64,000 nucleotides of DNA from Flexivirga meconopsidis (GTDB lineage Bacteria; Actinomycetota; Actinomycetes; Actinomycetales; Dermatophilaceae). The notes beneath the pieces were generated by a model that had not been told where the DNA came from, ran no database searches, and worked only from the letters and a program-made list of their open reading frames with translations. A program made the position numbers and the translations under genes. Numbering within the stretch: position 1 is the stretch's first letter; every line of letters begins with the position of its first letter. Below are positions 23,413-33,319 of the stretch, piece after piece. The stretch lies in the NCBI RefSeq assembly GCF_026162425.1, contig NZ_JAOBQJ010000004.1, positions 496,001-560,000 of the forward strand, read 5' to 3'.

Positions 23413-24303
23413 TCAGGCGACGGGGGCCTCGGCCTCGTCCTCGTCCTCCTCGGCCAGGTGCTCGCGCACGCCGTCCGGGTGCCGGCGGCCCATCAGCACG
23501 AAGCCGGCCAGCCCGATCAGGAAGACCAGCACCGAGACCCAGACGTTCACGCGTTGGCCGAGGATGTGGTTGGCCGGGTCGTTGCGCAGCCACTCCATCC
23601 AGATGCGGCCGACCGGGTAGAGCATCACGTAAAGGAAGAACGACCGTCCGCGGCCGAGCTTCAGCCTGCGGTCCAGCAGCACGATCACCAGCGCGATGAC
23701 CAGGCAGAAGATCGACTCGTAGAGGAAGGTGGGCTGGAAGTAGCCCGCGACGACCGGATTGCCGGCAGCGTCCTTCACCGCGTGGCCGGCGCTCTCGTCC
23801 CACTCGTAGACCTTCAGTCGCCACGGCAGATCGGTGGTGCGGCCGTGCAACTCGTTGTTGAAGTAGTTGCCCCAACGCCCCATCGCCTGGGCGAGGACCA
23901 CGCCCGGCGCGGCCGCGTCGGCGTAATCCCAGAAGGCGATGCCGTGCCGGCGGCAGCCGATGTAGGCGCCGACCGCGCCGAGCGCGATCGCACCCCAGAT
24001 CCCCAGACCGCCCTTCCAGATCGCGAAGGCATCGAGCGGGTTGCCGTCCTTACCGAAGTATGGCTGCCAGGAGGTGATCACGTTGTAGAGCCGGCCGCCG
24101 ACGATGCCGAACGGCACCGCCCACCACGCGACCGTGAGGGCGTCCTCGCTGTGGTAGCCGCGATCGGCGAGGCGCCGGCCGCACACCCAGATCGCCGCGA
24201 CGATGCCGGCGAGGATGCACACGGCATACATCCGGATCGGCAGCGGGCCGAGCCAGAAGACCCCGACGGTCGGACTCGGCAGGTATGACGCCTCGGCCGT
24301 CAT
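23413..24303 (-). CDS. lgt: Prolipoprotein diacylglyceryl transferase
   Basis: Integral membrane enzyme that moves diacylglycerol from phosphatidylglycerol to the lipobox cysteine of prelipoproteins such as LivJ above. From [19 protein letters not shown] it has 296 residues and about seven membrane segments. The Lgt signature MGRWGNYFNNELHG (G-R-x-G-N-x-x-N-x-E) near residue 140 is complete, and FLYESIFCLVIALV and YPVGRIWMEWLRND near the end hold conserved E and R. A WKGGLGIWGA loop replaces the HGGL of enterobacteria, as in other actinobacteria. Its ATG overlaps the trpA stop (ATGA). The C-terminal tail is acidic. Confidence 0.95.
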   Translation of the reverse strand: MTAEASYLPSPTVGVFWLGPLPIRMYAVCILAGIVAAIWVCGRRLADRGYHSEDALTVAWWAVPFGIVGGRLYNVITSWQPYFGKDGNPLDAFAIWKGGLGIWGAIALGAVGAYIGCRRHGIAFWDYADAAAPGVVLAQAMGRWGNYFNNELHGRTTDLPWRLKVYEWDESAGHAVKDAAGNPVVAGYFQPTFLYESIFCLVIALVIVLLDRRLKLGRGRSFFLYVMLYPVGRIWMEWLRNDPANHILGQRVNVWVSVLVFLIGLAGFVLMGRRHPDGVREHLAEEDEDEAEAPVA

Positions 24304-25115
24304 CGGCGCACGCCCTCGGCGATCTCGCGCGCCAGCATGTCCAGACCGGCCAGGCCCCGGTCCAGATCGTCGGGTGCGTCGACCAGGCAGGACACCAGAG
24401 CGGAGCCGACGATGACGCCGTCGGCGAATTGCGCCACCTGGTGCGCTTGTTCGGCGGTCGACACACCGAGTCCGACGCACACCGGGATGTCGCTGACCTG
24501 CCGCACCCGGTCGACCAGGACAGCGGCGTCGCCACCCAGCGCGGAGCGTGCGCCGGTGACTCCCATCAGCGCGGACGCATAGACGAACCCGCGGCTGGCG
24601 GCGGTGGTCGAGACCAGACGTTCCGGGGTCGAGCTCGGAGCGACCAGGAAGATGCGGTCGAGGTCGTGCGCATCACTGGCCGCCAGCCAATCGGCTGCCT
24701 CGTCCGGCACCAGGTCCGGGGTGACCAGGCCGGAGCCACCCGCGGCGGCCAGGTCGGCCGCGAACTTGTCGACCCCGCGGCGCAGCACCGGGTTCCAGTA
24801 GGTCATCACCACGCACGCCGCGCCTTCGTCGGTGACGGCCTGCGCGGCGCGGAAGACGTCGTCGACGTGCACGCCGGCGGCGAGCGCGCCAGTGGCGGCG
24901 GTCTGGATCACCGGGCCGTCCATCAATGGGTCGGTGTAGGGCAGGCCGATCTCGACGATGTCGACGCCGGCACGCACCATGGTGCGCATCGCCTCGAGCG
25001 AACCCTCGACGGTGGGGTAACCGACCGGCAGATAGCCGACCAGCGCGGCCCGATCCTCTGCTCGGGCGTTGGCCAGCGCAGCACTGACCGACGACTCGGT
25101 GCGCATCTCACTCAC
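24300..25115 (-). CDS. trpA: Tryptophan synthase alpha subunit
   Basis: Cleaves indole-3-glycerol phosphate to indole and glyceraldehyde-3-phosphate and channels indole to TrpB. The TIM-barrel protein has 271 residues. The catalytic Glu is in [18 protein letters not shown], together with the conserved Asp of DPLMDGP; the phosphate-binding loops are VTGAR and GLGVSTAEQ. Length and motifs are normal. The start overlaps the trpB stop by 4 nt and its end overlaps the lgt start by 4 nt. Confidence 0.97.
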   Translation of the reverse strand: MSEMRTESSVSAALANARAEDRAALVGYLPVGYPTVEGSLEAMRTMVRAGVDIVEIGLPYTDPLMDGPVIQTAATGALAAGVHVDDVFRAAQAVTDEGAACVVMTYWNPVLRRGVDKFAADLAAAGGSGLVTPDLVPDEAADWLAASDAHDLDRIFLVAPSSTPERLVSTTAASRGFVYASALMGVTGARSALGGDAAVLVDRVRQVSDIPVCVGLGVSTAEQAHQVAQFADGVIVGSALVSCLVDAPDDLDRGLAGLDMLAREIAEGVRR

Positions 25116-26392
25116 AGCTGCACGCCCTCACCCTCCGCGCCGTCGGGTGCCTGCCCGATCGGTGCGGACTCGATCGGGTCGTCGCCCTCGAGCAGACCGA
25201 ACCACTGCGCGGCGGTGTGCACGTCCTTGTCGCCGCGCCCGGAGAGGTTGACCAGCAGCAACGCGTCCGGCCCGAGCTCCTGACCCAGCTGCATCGCGCC
25301 CGCGACCGCGTGCGCGCTCTCGATCGCCGGCAGGATGCCCTCGGTGCGCGAGAGCGCCCGGAACGCTTCCATGGCCTGGGTGTCAGTGATCGGCCGGTAT
25401 TCGGCCCGGCCTGCGTCGCGCAGGTAGGAGTGCTCCGGACCGACACTCGGATAGTCCAAACCCGCTGACACCGAATGGGATTCGATGGTTTGCCCCTCGT
25501 CGTCCTGCAGCACGTAGGTGAACGCTCCATGCAGCACGCCGGGCGACGCCTCACCGCTGAAGCGGGACGCGTGCCGTCCTGAGGAGATGCCTTCGCCGCC
25601 GCCTTCGAGTCCGATCAACCGCACGTCGGCGTCGTCCAGGAAGCGGTGGAAGATGCCCATCGCATTGGAACCGCCACCCACGCACGCGAGCACTGCGTCG
25701 GGCAGGCGGCCATACTCGTCCAGCATCTGCGCCCGCGCCTCGACACCGATCACCCGGTGGAAGTCGCGCACCATCTCGGGGAAGGGATAGGGCCCGGTGA
25801 CCGTGCCGAGCACGTAATGGGTGTGGCCGACATTCGCCACCCAGTCCCGAAACGCTTCATTGACAGCGTCTTTGAGGGTGCGGGAGCCGTGGTCGACCGG
25901 CACCACCTCGGCACCGAGCAGGCGCATGCGGGCGACGTTGAGCGCCTGCCGCTCGGTGTCGACCCGACCCATGTAGACCGTGCAGTCCAACCCCATGAGC
26001 GCGGCGGCGGTCGCAGTGGCGACGCCGTGCTGGCCGGCACCGGTCTCGGCGATCACCCGGGTCTTGCCCATCCGTTTGGTGAGCAATGCCTGCCCCAGCA
26101 CGTTGTTGATCTTGTGCGAGCCGGTGTGGTTGAGGTCCTCGCGCTTGAGCACCACCTGCGCTCCCCCGCAATGCTCGGCGGCGAACCGCGGCACTGAGGT
26201 CAAGATGCTGGGCCGGCCGGTGTAACTGCGCTGCAACTCGGTGAGTTCGCCGAGGAACGCCGGATCGGCCATCGCCTTGCGGCGGTGCTCGTCGAGCTCC
26301 TCCAGCGCCGCCACGAGCGCTTCGGGAACGTAGCGCCCGCCATACGCACCGAAGCGGCCGAGCGGCTGCGGCGCGGGTGTCGAATCAGTCAT
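25112..26392 (-). CDS. trpB: Tryptophan synthase beta subunit
   Basis: PLP enzyme joining indole and serine to make tryptophan, 426 residues from [19 protein letters not shown]. The PLP Schiff-base Lys lies in [14 protein letters not shown] and the phosphate is held by [10 protein letters not shown]. The catalytic Glu is in [11 protein letters not shown] start 45 bp upstream exists but would extend further into trpC and lacks homology. The roughly 20 acidic residues at the C-terminus are a common actinobacterial extension. The start lies inside the last 8 bp of trpC. Confidence 0.97.
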   Translation of the reverse strand: MTDSTPAPQPLGRFGAYGGRYVPEALVAALEELDEHRRKAMADPAFLGELTELQRSYTGRPSILTSVPRFAAEHCGGAQVVLKREDLNHTGSHKINNVLGQALLTKRMGKTRVIAETGAGQHGVATATAAALMGLDCTVYMGRVDTERQALNVARMRLLGAEVVPVDHGSRTLKDAVNEAFRDWVANVGHTHYVLGTVTGPYPFPEMVRDFHRVIGVEARAQMLDEYGRLPDAVLACVGGGSNAMGIFHRFLDDADVRLIGLEGGGEGISSGRHASRFSGEASPGVLHGAFTYVLQDDEGQTIESHSVSAGLDYPSVGPEHSYLRDAGRAEYRPITDTQAMEAFRALSRTEGILPAIESAHAVAGAMQLGQELGPDALLLVNLSGRGDKDVHTAAQWFGLLEGDDPIESAPIGQAPDGAEGEGVQL

Positions 26393-27173
26393 GCGGAGTA
26401 CCAATGAGTTCGGGTATGGCGAGCCGCGGGTCCCCACCGGTCACCAGCGCTTCCCCGACGAGTACGACGTCGGCCCCGGCCGCGACGTAGTCCGTGACGT
26501 CGGCGGCGTGCCGGATGCCGGACTCGGCGACGCGCACCCGGTCGGCCGGCACCCGCGGCGCCAACCGCGCGAACGTCGACCGGTCGACGTCGAGCGTCTT
26601 GAGGTTGCGGGCGTTGATGCCGATGACCTGTGCGTCGAGGGCGATCGCGCGGTCGATCTCGGCCTCGTCGTGCACCTCGACCAGAGCGGTCATGCCGAGC
26701 TCCGTGGCGTGCGCGAAGAGATCCTGCAAGGCGCTGTCGTCGAGCGCTGCGACGATGAGCAGGATGATGTCGGCGCCGTGCGCGCGGGCCTCGTCGATCT
26801 GGTAGTGCCCGACCATGAAGTCCTTGCGCAGCACCGGTATGCCGACCCGGGCGCGCACCGCGTCGAGGTCGTCCAGCGAGCCACCGAAGCGGCGCTGCTC
26901 GGTCAACACCGAGATGGCGGTGGCACCGCCGGCTTCGTAGGCGCCGGCGAGTTCGGCGGGGTCCGGGATCGTCGCGAGGTCGCCCTTGCTCGGGCTGCGC
27001 CGCTTGACCTCCGCGATCACCTTGACCGGAGCCGGCGCGCGGAATGCCGTCAGGGCGCAGCGCGCTCCCGGCACTTCCCTGGCCAGCCGGGCGACCTCGG
27101 CTGCCGGAACGCGCGCCTCACGCTCGGCGAGGTCCTCGCGGACGCCGGTGATGATGTCGTCGAGGACAGTCAC
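26385..27173 (-). CDS. trpC: Indole-3-glycerol phosphate synthase
   Basis: Ring-closing enzyme that converts carboxyphenylaminodeoxyribulose-5-phosphate to indole-3-glycerol phosphate, 262 residues. The active-site strand [17 protein letters not shown] carries the catalytic Glu and Lys; LRKDFMV has the second Lys, and [12 protein letters not shown] is the phosphate loop. No trpF domain is fused and none is in the window. In many actinobacteria the bifunctional HisA/PriA isomerase supplies that step, which is inference here. Its start overlaps the upstream membrane-protein gene by 4 nt. Confidence 0.97.
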   Translation of the reverse strand: MTVLDDIITGVREDLAEREARVPAAEVARLAREVPGARCALTAFRAPAPVKVIAEVKRRSPSKGDLATIPDPAELAGAYEAGGATAISVLTEQRRFGGSLDDLDAVRARVGIPVLRKDFMVGHYQIDEARAHGADIILLIVAALDDSALQDLFAHATELGMTALVEVHDEAEIDRAIALDAQVIGINARNLKTLDVDRSTFARLAPRVPADRVRVAESGIRHAADVTDYVAAGADVVLVGEALVTGGDPRLAIPELIGTPHD

Positions 27174-27460
27174 TGCGTTTTCGCCGAGGCGGACCGCACC
27201 TGCTGCCGTGCACCCTGCTCCTGCTGGTCGGCAGGCAGTGGCGGCGGGAGGTGGACGTGCTTGTTGCCGAAGCCCATCGAGGCGAGGATCTTGCCGGCGA
27301 GCAGGCCGACGATCAGCAGCGCACCGCCGAGGTAGTAGAAGAAGTGCAGGCCCCAGGCGACACCGATCGAGACGGACGCGGCAGCCAGCAGCAGGAGCAC
27401 GACAGTGGTCCAGGCGGCGACGCTGTGCCCGTGGTCCTCGTGGGGGACTTCTTCAGCCAT
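27170..27460 (-). CDS. HGxxPAAW-type small membrane protein
   Basis: A 96-residue protein with the N-terminal signature HGHSVAAW (residues 10-17), a variant of the HGxxPAAW motif that names this actinobacterial family. Two hydrophobic segments follow: [22 protein letters not shown] and [23 protein letters not shown]. The function is unknown. Its fixed position between the TIGR02234 protein and trpC is seen across actinobacteria, which suggests a link to the membrane or to regulation of Trp synthesis, but no mechanism is established. It overlaps trpC by 4 nt and starts 54 bp after the upstream gene. Confidence 0.85.
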   Translation of the reverse strand: MAEEVPHEDHGHSVAAWTTVVLLLLAAASVSIGVAWGLHFFYYLGGALLIVGLLAGKILASMGFGNKHVHLPPPLPADQQEQGARQQVRSASAKTQ

Positions 27461-27514
27461 GACGGCGGTGCTCCTTGTCGTTCGGACGATCGTGGCGTGA
27501 CCGGCTCGGGCAGC

Positions 27515-28114
27515 TCAGCCCGCAGGTCGCGGCGGGTCGATTGTGTCAGACCCGGATGGGAGGTCCGTGGGGTCCTCGCCGTCGCTGAGCAGGTCCCAAT
27601 CGGAGCGCGTCTTCGCCGCGCGCGCGGCCGGTGCGTCATACCTGCTGGAGAGGCCAGACCAGGCGCGGGCGCCGAGCACGGTCAGCAGCCCGGTGAGCAG
27701 CAACAGGACACCGCCGAGCAGGCCGACCCAGGGCCAGAACGTGAGGCTCGCGGTGACCGTCTGGTCCCCGGTGTGCCCGGTGAGGCTGGTCGCGCTGTCC
27801 CGCAACGTCGATTCCGGGCCGCGTATGACGACGATGGTCGCCACGATCGCGATGACCCCGGCGAGGACCGCGATCACGGCCGCGATCCACCGTGCGACGC
27901 GACCGGTGGTGATCGCCGCGAGGACGGCGGCTGCACCGACGAGGGTGGCCGCGAGCACGGCGGGCGCGGCCTTGCCGCCCGACGCCGAGGTGCGCGCGCT
28001 CTGCACGACGGCGTCGCTGACGCTGCCCTCCACCCAGGTGCGCGAGTTGGCCAGCAGCAGCAGGGCGACGGCGAGCACGCCGCAGGCCAGCACGGTGCGT
28101 TTGGTGATCGGCAC
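27515..28114 (-). CDS. Trp-operon-associated membrane protein (TIGR02234 family)
   Basis: A 199-residue membrane protein with four hydrophobic segments near residues 8-24, 48-68, 73-98 and 125-150, matching the topology of TIGR02234/Trp_oprn_chp proteins, which are found only beside trp genes in actinobacteria. It starts at GTG (read as MPITKRTVLACGV), 4 bp after the trpE stop. The C-terminus is hydrophilic (SRYDAPAARAAKTRSDWDLLSDGEDPT), including the conserved xxWDxLSxGxDPT ending. The biochemical role is unknown. Confidence 0.85.
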   Translation of the reverse strand: MPITKRTVLACGVLAVALLLLANSRTWVEGSVSDAVVQSARTSASGGKAAPAVLAATLVGAAAVLAAITTGRVARWIAAVIAVLAGVIAIVATIVVIRGPESTLRDSATSLTGHTGDQTVTASLTFWPWVGLLGGVLLLLTGLLTVLGARAWSGLSSRYDAPAARAAKTRSDWDLLSDGEDPTDLPSGSDTIDPPRPAG

Positions 28115-28118
28115 GGGG

Positions 28119-29675
28119 TCAGCCGATCTCGCGCATGCCGGCGGCCGTGGCGACCGCGCGGATGGCCGCCGCCGCCTTGTTGACCGATTCCTGGTATTCC
28201 AGCTCCGGCACCGAGTCGGCCACTATCCCGCCCCCGGCCTGGACGAAGGCGGTGCCGTCCTTGATCAGCGCAGTGCGGATCGCGATCGCCATGTCGAGGT
28301 CTCCGGCGAAGTCGAAATAGCCCACCACCCCGCCGTACAGGCCACGCCGCACGCCTTCCAACTGGTCGATGATCTGCATCGCCCGCGGCTTCGGCGCCCC
28401 GGACAGGGTGCCCGCCGGGAACGTCGCCCGCAGCACGTCATACGCGGTGCGCCCCTCCGTCAGGCGGCCGACGACCGTCGACTCCAGATGCATGATGTGG
28501 CTGTAGCGCCGGATCTGCATGAATTCGACCGTGTCGACGGTGCCGGCGTCGCACACCCGCTGCAGGTCGTTGCGCGACAGGTCGACCAGCATCAGGTGCT
28601 CGGCGCGTTCCTTGGGGTCGGCGCGCAGCTCATCGGCCAGCAACTCGTCGTGCTCGGGGCTCTTGCCACGGGGCCGGGAGCCGGCGATCGGGTGGGTGAT
28701 GACCTGGTCGCCGGTGACCTTAACCAGCGCCTCGGGGCTCGACCCCACGACGTCATACGTCGACCCGTCCGGGTGTGGCAGCCGCAACAGATACATGTAC
28801 GGGCTGGGGTTGCCCACCCGCAACGCGCGGTAGACGTCGAGCGCGTCGATCGGGCAGGGCACCGAAAACCGTTGAGACACAACGATTTGGAAGGCTTCAC
28901 CGGCGCGGATGTCTTCCTTGGCGGTCTCCACCATGTCGTGGAACTGCTCGCGCGTGTGAGTGCTTTGCGGTGTGAGCTCGACTGGTTCGGGCACCGCAAC
29001 GGTGCTCGGGGCGTCGGCCGCGAGCGCGTCCTGCATCCGGTCGAGGCGGTCGACGGCGTCGGACCAGGCTGCTTCGGCTCGCGCGTCGGTGCCGTCGTAG
29101 TTGATCGCGTTGGCGATGAGCAACACCGAGCCGTCGCTGTGGTCCAGCACCGCGAGGTCGGTGGCGAGCAGCATGGCCAGCTCGGGCAGTCGGAGTTCGT
29201 CGCGTGCGCCGTCCGGGAGCTTCTCCCAGCGGCGCACGGCGTCATACGTCACGGCTCCGACAAGGCCACCGGTGAGTGGCGGCAGCCCCGGTATGCGCGG
29301 TGTCGCCAGCACCTGCAGGGTCTCGGCGAGCACGTCGGTCGGCGCCCCGTCGGTGGGCACTCCGGCCGGCGCGGCACCGATCCAGTGCGCCCGGCCGCCG
29401 GTCTCGGTCAGGGTGGCGCTGCTCGCGGCGCCGATGATCGAGTAGCGCGACCAGACCCCGCCGTGCTCGGCGGACTCCAGCAGGAAGGTGCCGGGCCGCT
29501 GCCCTGCGAGCTTGCGGTAGATGCCGAGCGGTGTCTCGCCGTCGGCGAGCAGGCGTCGGACCACCGGGATCACCCGCCGGTCGCGGGTCAGCTCCAAGAA
29601 GGTCGGCAGCTCCGGCCAGGTCGCACCCCACCCGGTCTCGGCGTGTATGTCGGGGGTCACGATCGCCTCGCTCAT
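28119..29675 (-). CDS. trpE: Anthranilate synthase component I
   Basis: First committed enzyme of tryptophan synthesis (chorismate plus ammonia or glutamine to anthranilate), 518 residues. The N-terminal region carries the Trp feedback site ([18 protein letters not shown], similar to the LLES element of other TrpE proteins). The chorismate-binding domain contains [43 protein letters not shown] and [16 protein letters not shown], all with expected catalytic residues. No TrpG or TrpD is in this cluster. Its ATG overlaps the hisI stop (ATGA). No leader peptide or attenuator was seen upstream, because hisI is directly adjacent. Confidence 0.96.
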   Translation of the reverse strand: MSEAIVTPDIHAETGWGATWPELPTFLELTRDRRVIPVVRRLLADGETPLGIYRKLAGQRPGTFLLESAEHGGVWSRYSIIGAASSATLTETGGRAHWIGAAPAGVPTDGAPTDVLAETLQVLATPRIPGLPPLTGGLVGAVTYDAVRRWEKLPDGARDELRLPELAMLLATDLAVLDHSDGSVLLIANAINYDGTDARAEAAWSDAVDRLDRMQDALAADAPSTVAVPEPVELTPQSTHTREQFHDMVETAKEDIRAGEAFQIVVSQRFSVPCPIDALDVYRALRVGNPSPYMYLLRLPHPDGSTYDVVGSSPEALVKVTGDQVITHPIAGSRPRGKSPEHDELLADELRADPKERAEHLMLVDLSRNDLQRVCDAGTVDTVEFMQIRRYSHIMHLESTVVGRLTEGRTAYDVLRATFPAGTLSGAPKPRAMQIIDQLEGVRRGLYGGVVGYFDFAGDLDMAIAIRTALIKDGTAFVQAGGGIVADSVPELEYQESVNKAAAAIRAVATAAGMREIG

Positions 29676-30034
29676 CCCGAAACCGCGCCGAGGTCGGTGA
29701 AGAAGCAGGTGCGCTCACCGGTGTGGCAGGCGGCGCCGGTCTGATCGACTCGCACCAGCAGCGTGTCACCGTCGCAGTCGAGTGCGACGGTCTTGACGGT
29801 CTGCATGTGACCGGAGGTGTCGCCCTTGCGCCAATACTCCTGCCGGCTGCGGGACCAGAACGTCACCCGGCCGGTGGTCAGCGTGCGGTGCAGTGCTTCG
29901 TCGTCCATCCAGCCGACCATCAGCACCTCACCGGTGTCGTGCTGCTGTACAACTGCGGGCACCAGGCCGTCGGAGTCCCGTTTGAGGCGCGCGGCAACGG
30001 TCGGGTCGAGGGCGGTGGAGGTCACCCTTCTCAT
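29672..30034 (-). CDS. hisI: Phosphoribosyl-AMP cyclohydrolase
   Basis: Third step of histidine synthesis, opening the purine ring of phosphoribosyl-AMP. The protein has 120 residues. The signature [26 protein letters not shown] and the Zn2+/Mg2+ ligands ALDCDGD plus [10 protein letters not shown] (Cys93, 109 and 116) are intact. The ATG at 30034 has no good ribosome-binding site; a GTG at 30025 is an alternative and could be read from a leaderless transcript. It heads the hisI-trpE-...-lgt operon, so part of His synthesis is cotranscribed with Trp synthesis. Confidence 0.95.
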   Translation of the reverse strand: MRRVTSTALDPTVAARLKRDSDGLVPAVVQQHDTGEVLMVGWMDDEALHRTLTTGRVTFWSRSRQEYWRKGDTSGHMQTVKTVALDCDGDTLLVRVDQTGAACHTGERTCFFTDLGAVSG

Positions 30035-30142
30035 TGTGCCGCACCGGATCTGCGCGTCAGAATGCGGATCGACGTCGGGCTCTTAGCGATTTCACGGCCT
30101 CCGTTCACGGCACGTTCAGGACATCCGTCTAGCGTTCCCGAC

Positions 30143-30313
30143 ATGGCCCCGGACGAGTGGTTGAACCGCATCGACGAAGAACTCGCCCCGCCGGTCGAGC
30201 CGCTGGACAAGGGGAAACCGGCCAATGTCGTCTTCGAGTTGGCCGAACCATTGTCGCCGCACCGTGCCTCCCACCCCGAAGCCAAGTCCGAGGAGCCGGA
30301 GGACACCGAATAG
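30143..30313 (+). CDS. Small acidic hypothetical protein (56 aa)
   Basis: MAPDEWLNRIDEELAPPVEP begins a 56-residue, highly charged protein (ending EEPEDTE) with GC-rich third positions typical of coding DNA here. There is no signal peptide or membrane segment. It lies in the gap between divergent hisI and the TIGR03085 gene, 27 bp upstream of the latter on the same strand. I do not recognise a family. A chance reading frame is possible, but the codon pattern favours a real gene. Confidence 0.5.
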   Translation: MAPDEWLNRIDEELAPPVEPLDKGKPANVVFELAEPLSPHRASHPEAKSEEPEDTE

Positions 30314-30340
30314 CGCCCGCGGTGCGGAATGATCGGCGGC

Positions 30341-30985
30341 ATGACAGATTTCGCACAGTCCGAACGCGCTGGTCTCGCGGACACCTTCCTGCAGGTCGGG
30401 CCCGACGCACCGACCCTTTCCGGTGACTGGACCGCTCGCGATCTGGCGGCGCACCTGGTGGTGCGCGAGTCGCGCCCCGATGCGGCCGCCGGGATGTTCG
30501 TCTCGCCGCTGCGCGGCCACCTCGAGTCGGTGCAGGCGAAGGTCGCCGCGCAGCCCTGGGAGCAACTGGTGGAGAAGGTCCGCAGCGGACCGCCCCGGTT
30601 GAGCATCTTCGGGCTGCCACGGGTCGACGAACTGGCCAACCTCGGTGAGTTTTTCGTCCACCACGAGGACGTGCTGCGAGCGGGTGACCACGGCGACGCA
30701 CGACGCCAACTGCCCGACGGTGAACAGACCGCGCTCTGGGGTGTGCTCCCCCGTCTCGGCCGGCTCACCCTGCGCGACTCCCGCGTCGGCGTGGTCGCGG
30801 AGTCCCCCGGCCACGGGCGCCGCACCCTTCGGCCACCCCGTGACGACCACGGCAACGTGGTGCTCACCGGCGCTCCGGGCGAAGTCCTGCTCTACATCTA
30901 TGGCCGCCAGCCGGTGACCGACGTGCAGCTGGACGGTGCCGACCGGGATGTGGCCGCGTTCGGGGAGGCGACCCTCGGCTTCTAA
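30341..30985 (+). CDS. TIGR03085 family protein (mycothiol-dependent/DinB-like fold)
   Basis: A 214-residue protein from MTDFAQSERAGLADTFLQVG. The N-terminal four-helix region with WTARDLAAHLVVRESRPD matches the W-T/x-R-D-L-x-x-H-L metal-binding motif of the maleylpyruvate isomerase N-terminal/DinB superfamily, and LGEFFVHHEDVLRA holds further conserved His/Glu residues that are characteristic of TIGR03085. Such proteins may use mycothiol, but this member's reaction is unknown. An ATG 12 bp upstream is possible. In actinobacteria the family commonly sits between hisF and hisI, as here. Confidence 0.85.
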   Translation: MTDFAQSERAGLADTFLQVGPDAPTLSGDWTARDLAAHLVVRESRPDAAAGMFVSPLRGHLESVQAKVAAQPWEQLVEKVRSGPPRLSIFGLPRVDELANLGEFFVHHEDVLRAGDHGDARRQLPDGEQTALWGVLPRLGRLTLRDSRVGVVAESPGHGRRTLRPPRDDHGNVVLTGAPGEVLLYIYGRQPVTDVQLDGADRDVAAFGEATLGF

Positions 30986-31077
30986 CGCGCGGCGCCCGAC
31001 ACCTCGCTGTCGCCGCCCGGCCAGATTCGCATCAGCGGCGAGTCATCGCGGCGGAACTCGCGCTTGAGTGCGGCGGG

Positions 31078-31935
31078 GTGGTGCATCGGGAAGCCTTGGC
31101 CCTGCACGGAATTGATCGATTCGCCGTGCGCAATGAGGTCGCGGCGGGGCGGTGGTTCCTCGCCGGCCGACACACCGTCGTGATCGGAAGTCGGACGCCG
31201 TCCGGGAAAGGCCTCTTGTGGCACGCGGTGTGGGAGGTCGGGTCCGAAGCGAGACTCGACGGCGCCGCTGCGCTCATTGCCGCAGGACTGCACGGTTTCC
31301 GGCCAGATGCCATTGATGTGACTGTTCCGGCCCACGGACGAGCTCAGCCTGTCGACGGCGTCGTGCTGCATCGACCGAGGATCGCCGCACCGGTGCAGGG
31401 CGTCGGACTGCCTCGCGTCGGAGTCGAGGGGGCGACACTGCATGCGGCGCAGTGGGCCATCAGCGACCGCCAGGCCGCACTGTTGATCTGCCTTCCGGTA
31501 CAGCAGCGGCTGACCTCGCCAGCGAAGCTACTGCTGGCTTGGAAGGGCGTCCAACGGTCTCCACGTAAAAGGTTTCTCGATGCGGTCATTCGCGACGTGT
31601 GCAGTGGTGCGGAGTCGTTGGGTGAACTCGACTTCGCGCGGATGTGTCGCCGTGTCGGCCTGCCGGCTCCAACCCGACAGGCGGTGCGCGCAGGAGGGCG
31701 AGGACGCGTCTACCTCGACGCCAGCTGGGACGATGTCGGCCTCGTCGTCGAGATCGACGGTGGTCACCACTTCCTGGCCCTGAACCCGATCGACGATGCG
31801 CTTCGGCAGAACGAACGCGTTGTTTCGGGCGAACATGTGCTGCGGAGACCGGTAATCGGGTTACGGCTGCAACCCGACCAATTCCTTGCTCAGGTTCGCG
31901 CTGCCTATTACGCGCTCCGCAGGGCTTCCGGCTAG
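31078..31935 (+). CDS. Endonuclease-like protein with AbiEi-like N-terminal half, start unresolved
   Basis: Resembles the large actinobacterial family with a winged-helix AbiEi-like N-terminus (ALHGIDRFAVRNEVAAGRWFLAGRHTVVIG) and a C-terminal DUF559-like restriction-fold domain: VYLDASWDDVGLVVEIDGGHH contains the D...ExD/H arrangement of PD-(D/E)xK nucleases. A role in DNA cleavage or as a toxin is inferred only. The first GTG is at 31078, yet the same frame upstream reads VIAAELALECGGV, exactly the helix that should open the winged helix, and no ATG, GTG or TTG occurs in it back to 30982. The gene may use a rare start (for example ATC at 31045) or carry a 5' defect. Confidence 0.65.
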   Translation: MVHREALALHGIDRFAVRNEVAAGRWFLAGRHTVVIGSRTPSGKGLLWHAVWEVGSEARLDGAAALIAAGLHGFRPDAIDVTVPAHGRAQPVDGVVLHRPRIAAPVQGVGLPRVGVEGATLHAAQWAISDRQAALLICLPVQQRLTSPAKLLLAWKGVQRSPRKRFLDAVIRDVCSGAESLGELDFARMCRRVGLPAPTRQAVRAGGRGRVYLDASWDDVGLVVEIDGGHHFLALNPIDDALRQNERVVSGEHVLRRPVIGLRLQPDQFLAQVRAAYYALRRASG

Positions 31936-31980
31936 ACGGAACGTGCGCCATACCGCACGATCTGCACAGCGCCGCCGCCT

Positions 31981-32736
31981 CTAGCGCACCTCGCGACCCG
32001 CGGCCCGGAGCGCGTCCTTCACCTGGCCGACGGTGAGCTCGCCGAAGTGGAACACCGAGGCGGCGAGCACGGCGTCGGCCCCGGCTTCGACGGCGGCGAC
32101 GAAGTCCTCGACGCGACCGGCGCCACCGCTGGCGACGATCGGCACGTCGACCTCGGCGCGCACCGCACCGATGAGTTCGAGGTCGAAGCCGGCCTTGGTG
32201 CCGTCGGCGTCCATCGAGTTGAGCAGGATCTCACCGACGCCCAATTGCGCTGCGCGAGAGCACCATTCGATGGCGTCGAGACCGGTCGACTTCAACCCGC
32301 CGTGCGTGGTGACTTCGAAGTTGCCACGCTGCGAGCGGCGCACGTCCGCTGAAAGCACCAGCACCTGAGAGCCGAAACGATCGGCGATCTCGGCGATCAC
32401 CTGCGGGCGGGCTATCGCTCCGGTGTTGATGCCGACCTTGTCGGCGCCCGCCCGTAACAGCCGGTCCACGTCGCCCACCGTGCGCACTCCCCCGCCGACG
32501 GTGAGCGGGATGAAGACCTGCTCGGCGGTGCGGCCGACCACGTCATAGGTCGTCTCTCGGTCGGCCGAGCTCGCGGTGACGTCGAGGAAGGTGAGTTCGT
32601 CGGCCCCTTGCCGGTCGTAGCGATCGGCAAGCTCGACCGGGTCGCCGGCGTCGCGGAGGTTCTCGAAGTTGACGCCCTTGACCACCCGCCCGGCGTCGAC
32701 GTCCAGGCAGGGTATGACGCGCACCGCAACACTCAC
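31981..32736 (-). CDS. hisF: Imidazole glycerol phosphate synthase subunit HisF
   Basis: Cyclase half of IGP synthase; makes imidazole glycerol phosphate and AICAR using ammonia channelled from HisH. The TIM barrel has 251 residues and starts at GTG ([14 protein letters not shown]). The catalytic Asp is in [14 protein letters not shown] and the second in LSADVRRS; the phosphate loops are TVGGGVRT and IVASGGAGR. The GTC-ATA-CCC codons near the start use the very rare Ile codon ATA, because a CGTCATAC octamer falls there. Divergent from the kinase gene at 32762. Most other his genes (hisA, hisB, hisC, hisD, hisH) are not in this window. Confidence 0.96.
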   Translation of the reverse strand: MSVAVRVIPCLDVDAGRVVKGVNFENLRDAGDPVELADRYDRQGADELTFLDVTASSADRETTYDVVGRTAEQVFIPLTVGGGVRTVGDVDRLLRAGADKVGINTGAIARPQVIAEIADRFGSQVLVLSADVRRSQRGNFEVTTHGGLKSTGLDAIEWCSRAAQLGVGEILLNSMDADGTKAGFDLELIGAVRAEVDVPIVASGGAGRVEDFVAAVEAGADAVLAASVFHFGELTVGQVKDALRAAGREVR

Positions 32737-32761
32737 GCCGCTCAGCCTAGATTGGGCAACC

Positions 32762-33319
32762 GTGATCACCCACCCGCAGCCCCGCCCCGAGGACGTGCGC
32801 CGGGTCGCCGACCTCGCGCACGCGGCCGGCGGAACCCCCGCGATCATCACCATCGACGGGCGCAGCGGTTCGGGCAAGACGACCTTCGCCGCCGCGCTCG
32901 CCGCCGAGCTCGGCGACGCCACCGTCGTGCACCTCGACGACCTCTACCCCGGATGGGACGGGCTCGCCGCGACCCCGAAGATCGTGGCCGCGTGGCTGAT
33001 GACGCCGCTGCGTGCGGGGCGAGCTGCGTCATACCGCCGATTTGACTGGGCCACTGGCGATTACGCCGATGAGGTGACAGTGCCCACCGCGACCTTCGTC
33101 ATCATCGAAGGGGCCGGCAGCAGTGTCGAGCCGGCCGGCGGGCACGCCGACGTGCGGGTCTGGCTCGAGGCCGCGCGATCGACCCGGAAGGCCCGCGGTC
33201 TCGCGCGCGACGGCGACGCGTACGCGCCGTACTGGCAGCGCTGGGCCGATCAGGAGGACGCGGTGTTCGGCGCCGACGGCACGCGAGAGCGTGCCGAGGT
33301 CGTCATCGCGACGGATTAA
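32762..33319 (+). CDS. Uridine-kinase-like P-loop protein
   Basis: A 185-residue protein from a GTG start ([12 protein letters not shown]). Walker A is [12 protein letters not shown] near residue 40, [14 protein letters not shown] is the Walker B-like/substrate loop of the uridine kinase/phosphoribulokinase family, and [13 protein letters not shown] and VVIEGAGSS-like segments follow. The acceptor is not identifiable; many actinobacterial paralogues are annotated only as uridine kinase. An ATG at 32714 would overlap hisF and is less likely. The 3' end overlaps the convergent PH-domain gene by 4 bp. Confidence 0.8.
   Translation: MITHPQPRPEDVRRVADLAHAAGGTPAIITIDGRSGSGKTTFAAALAAELGDATVVHLDDLYPGWDGLAATPKIVAAWLMTPLRAGRAASYRRFDWATGDYADEVTVPTATFVIIEGAGSSVEPAGGHADVRVWLEAARSTRKARGLARDGDAYAPYWQRWADQEDAVFGADGTRERAEVVIATD

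Noticed and set aside
29676-30142. Tryptophan leader peptide or T-box before trpE
   Set aside because: hisI overlaps the trpE start by 4 bp and no Trp-rich short frame or T-box pattern was seen upstream of hisI.
30040-30867. Minus-strand open frames opposite the TIGR03085 gene
   Set aside because: No recognisable domain and poor composition; the plus strand encodes a clear family member.
32669-32761. ATG starts upstream of the kinase gene within hisF
   Set aside because: They would add about 16-31 residues without homology, overlapping the start of divergent hisF; the P-loop protein is complete from 32762.
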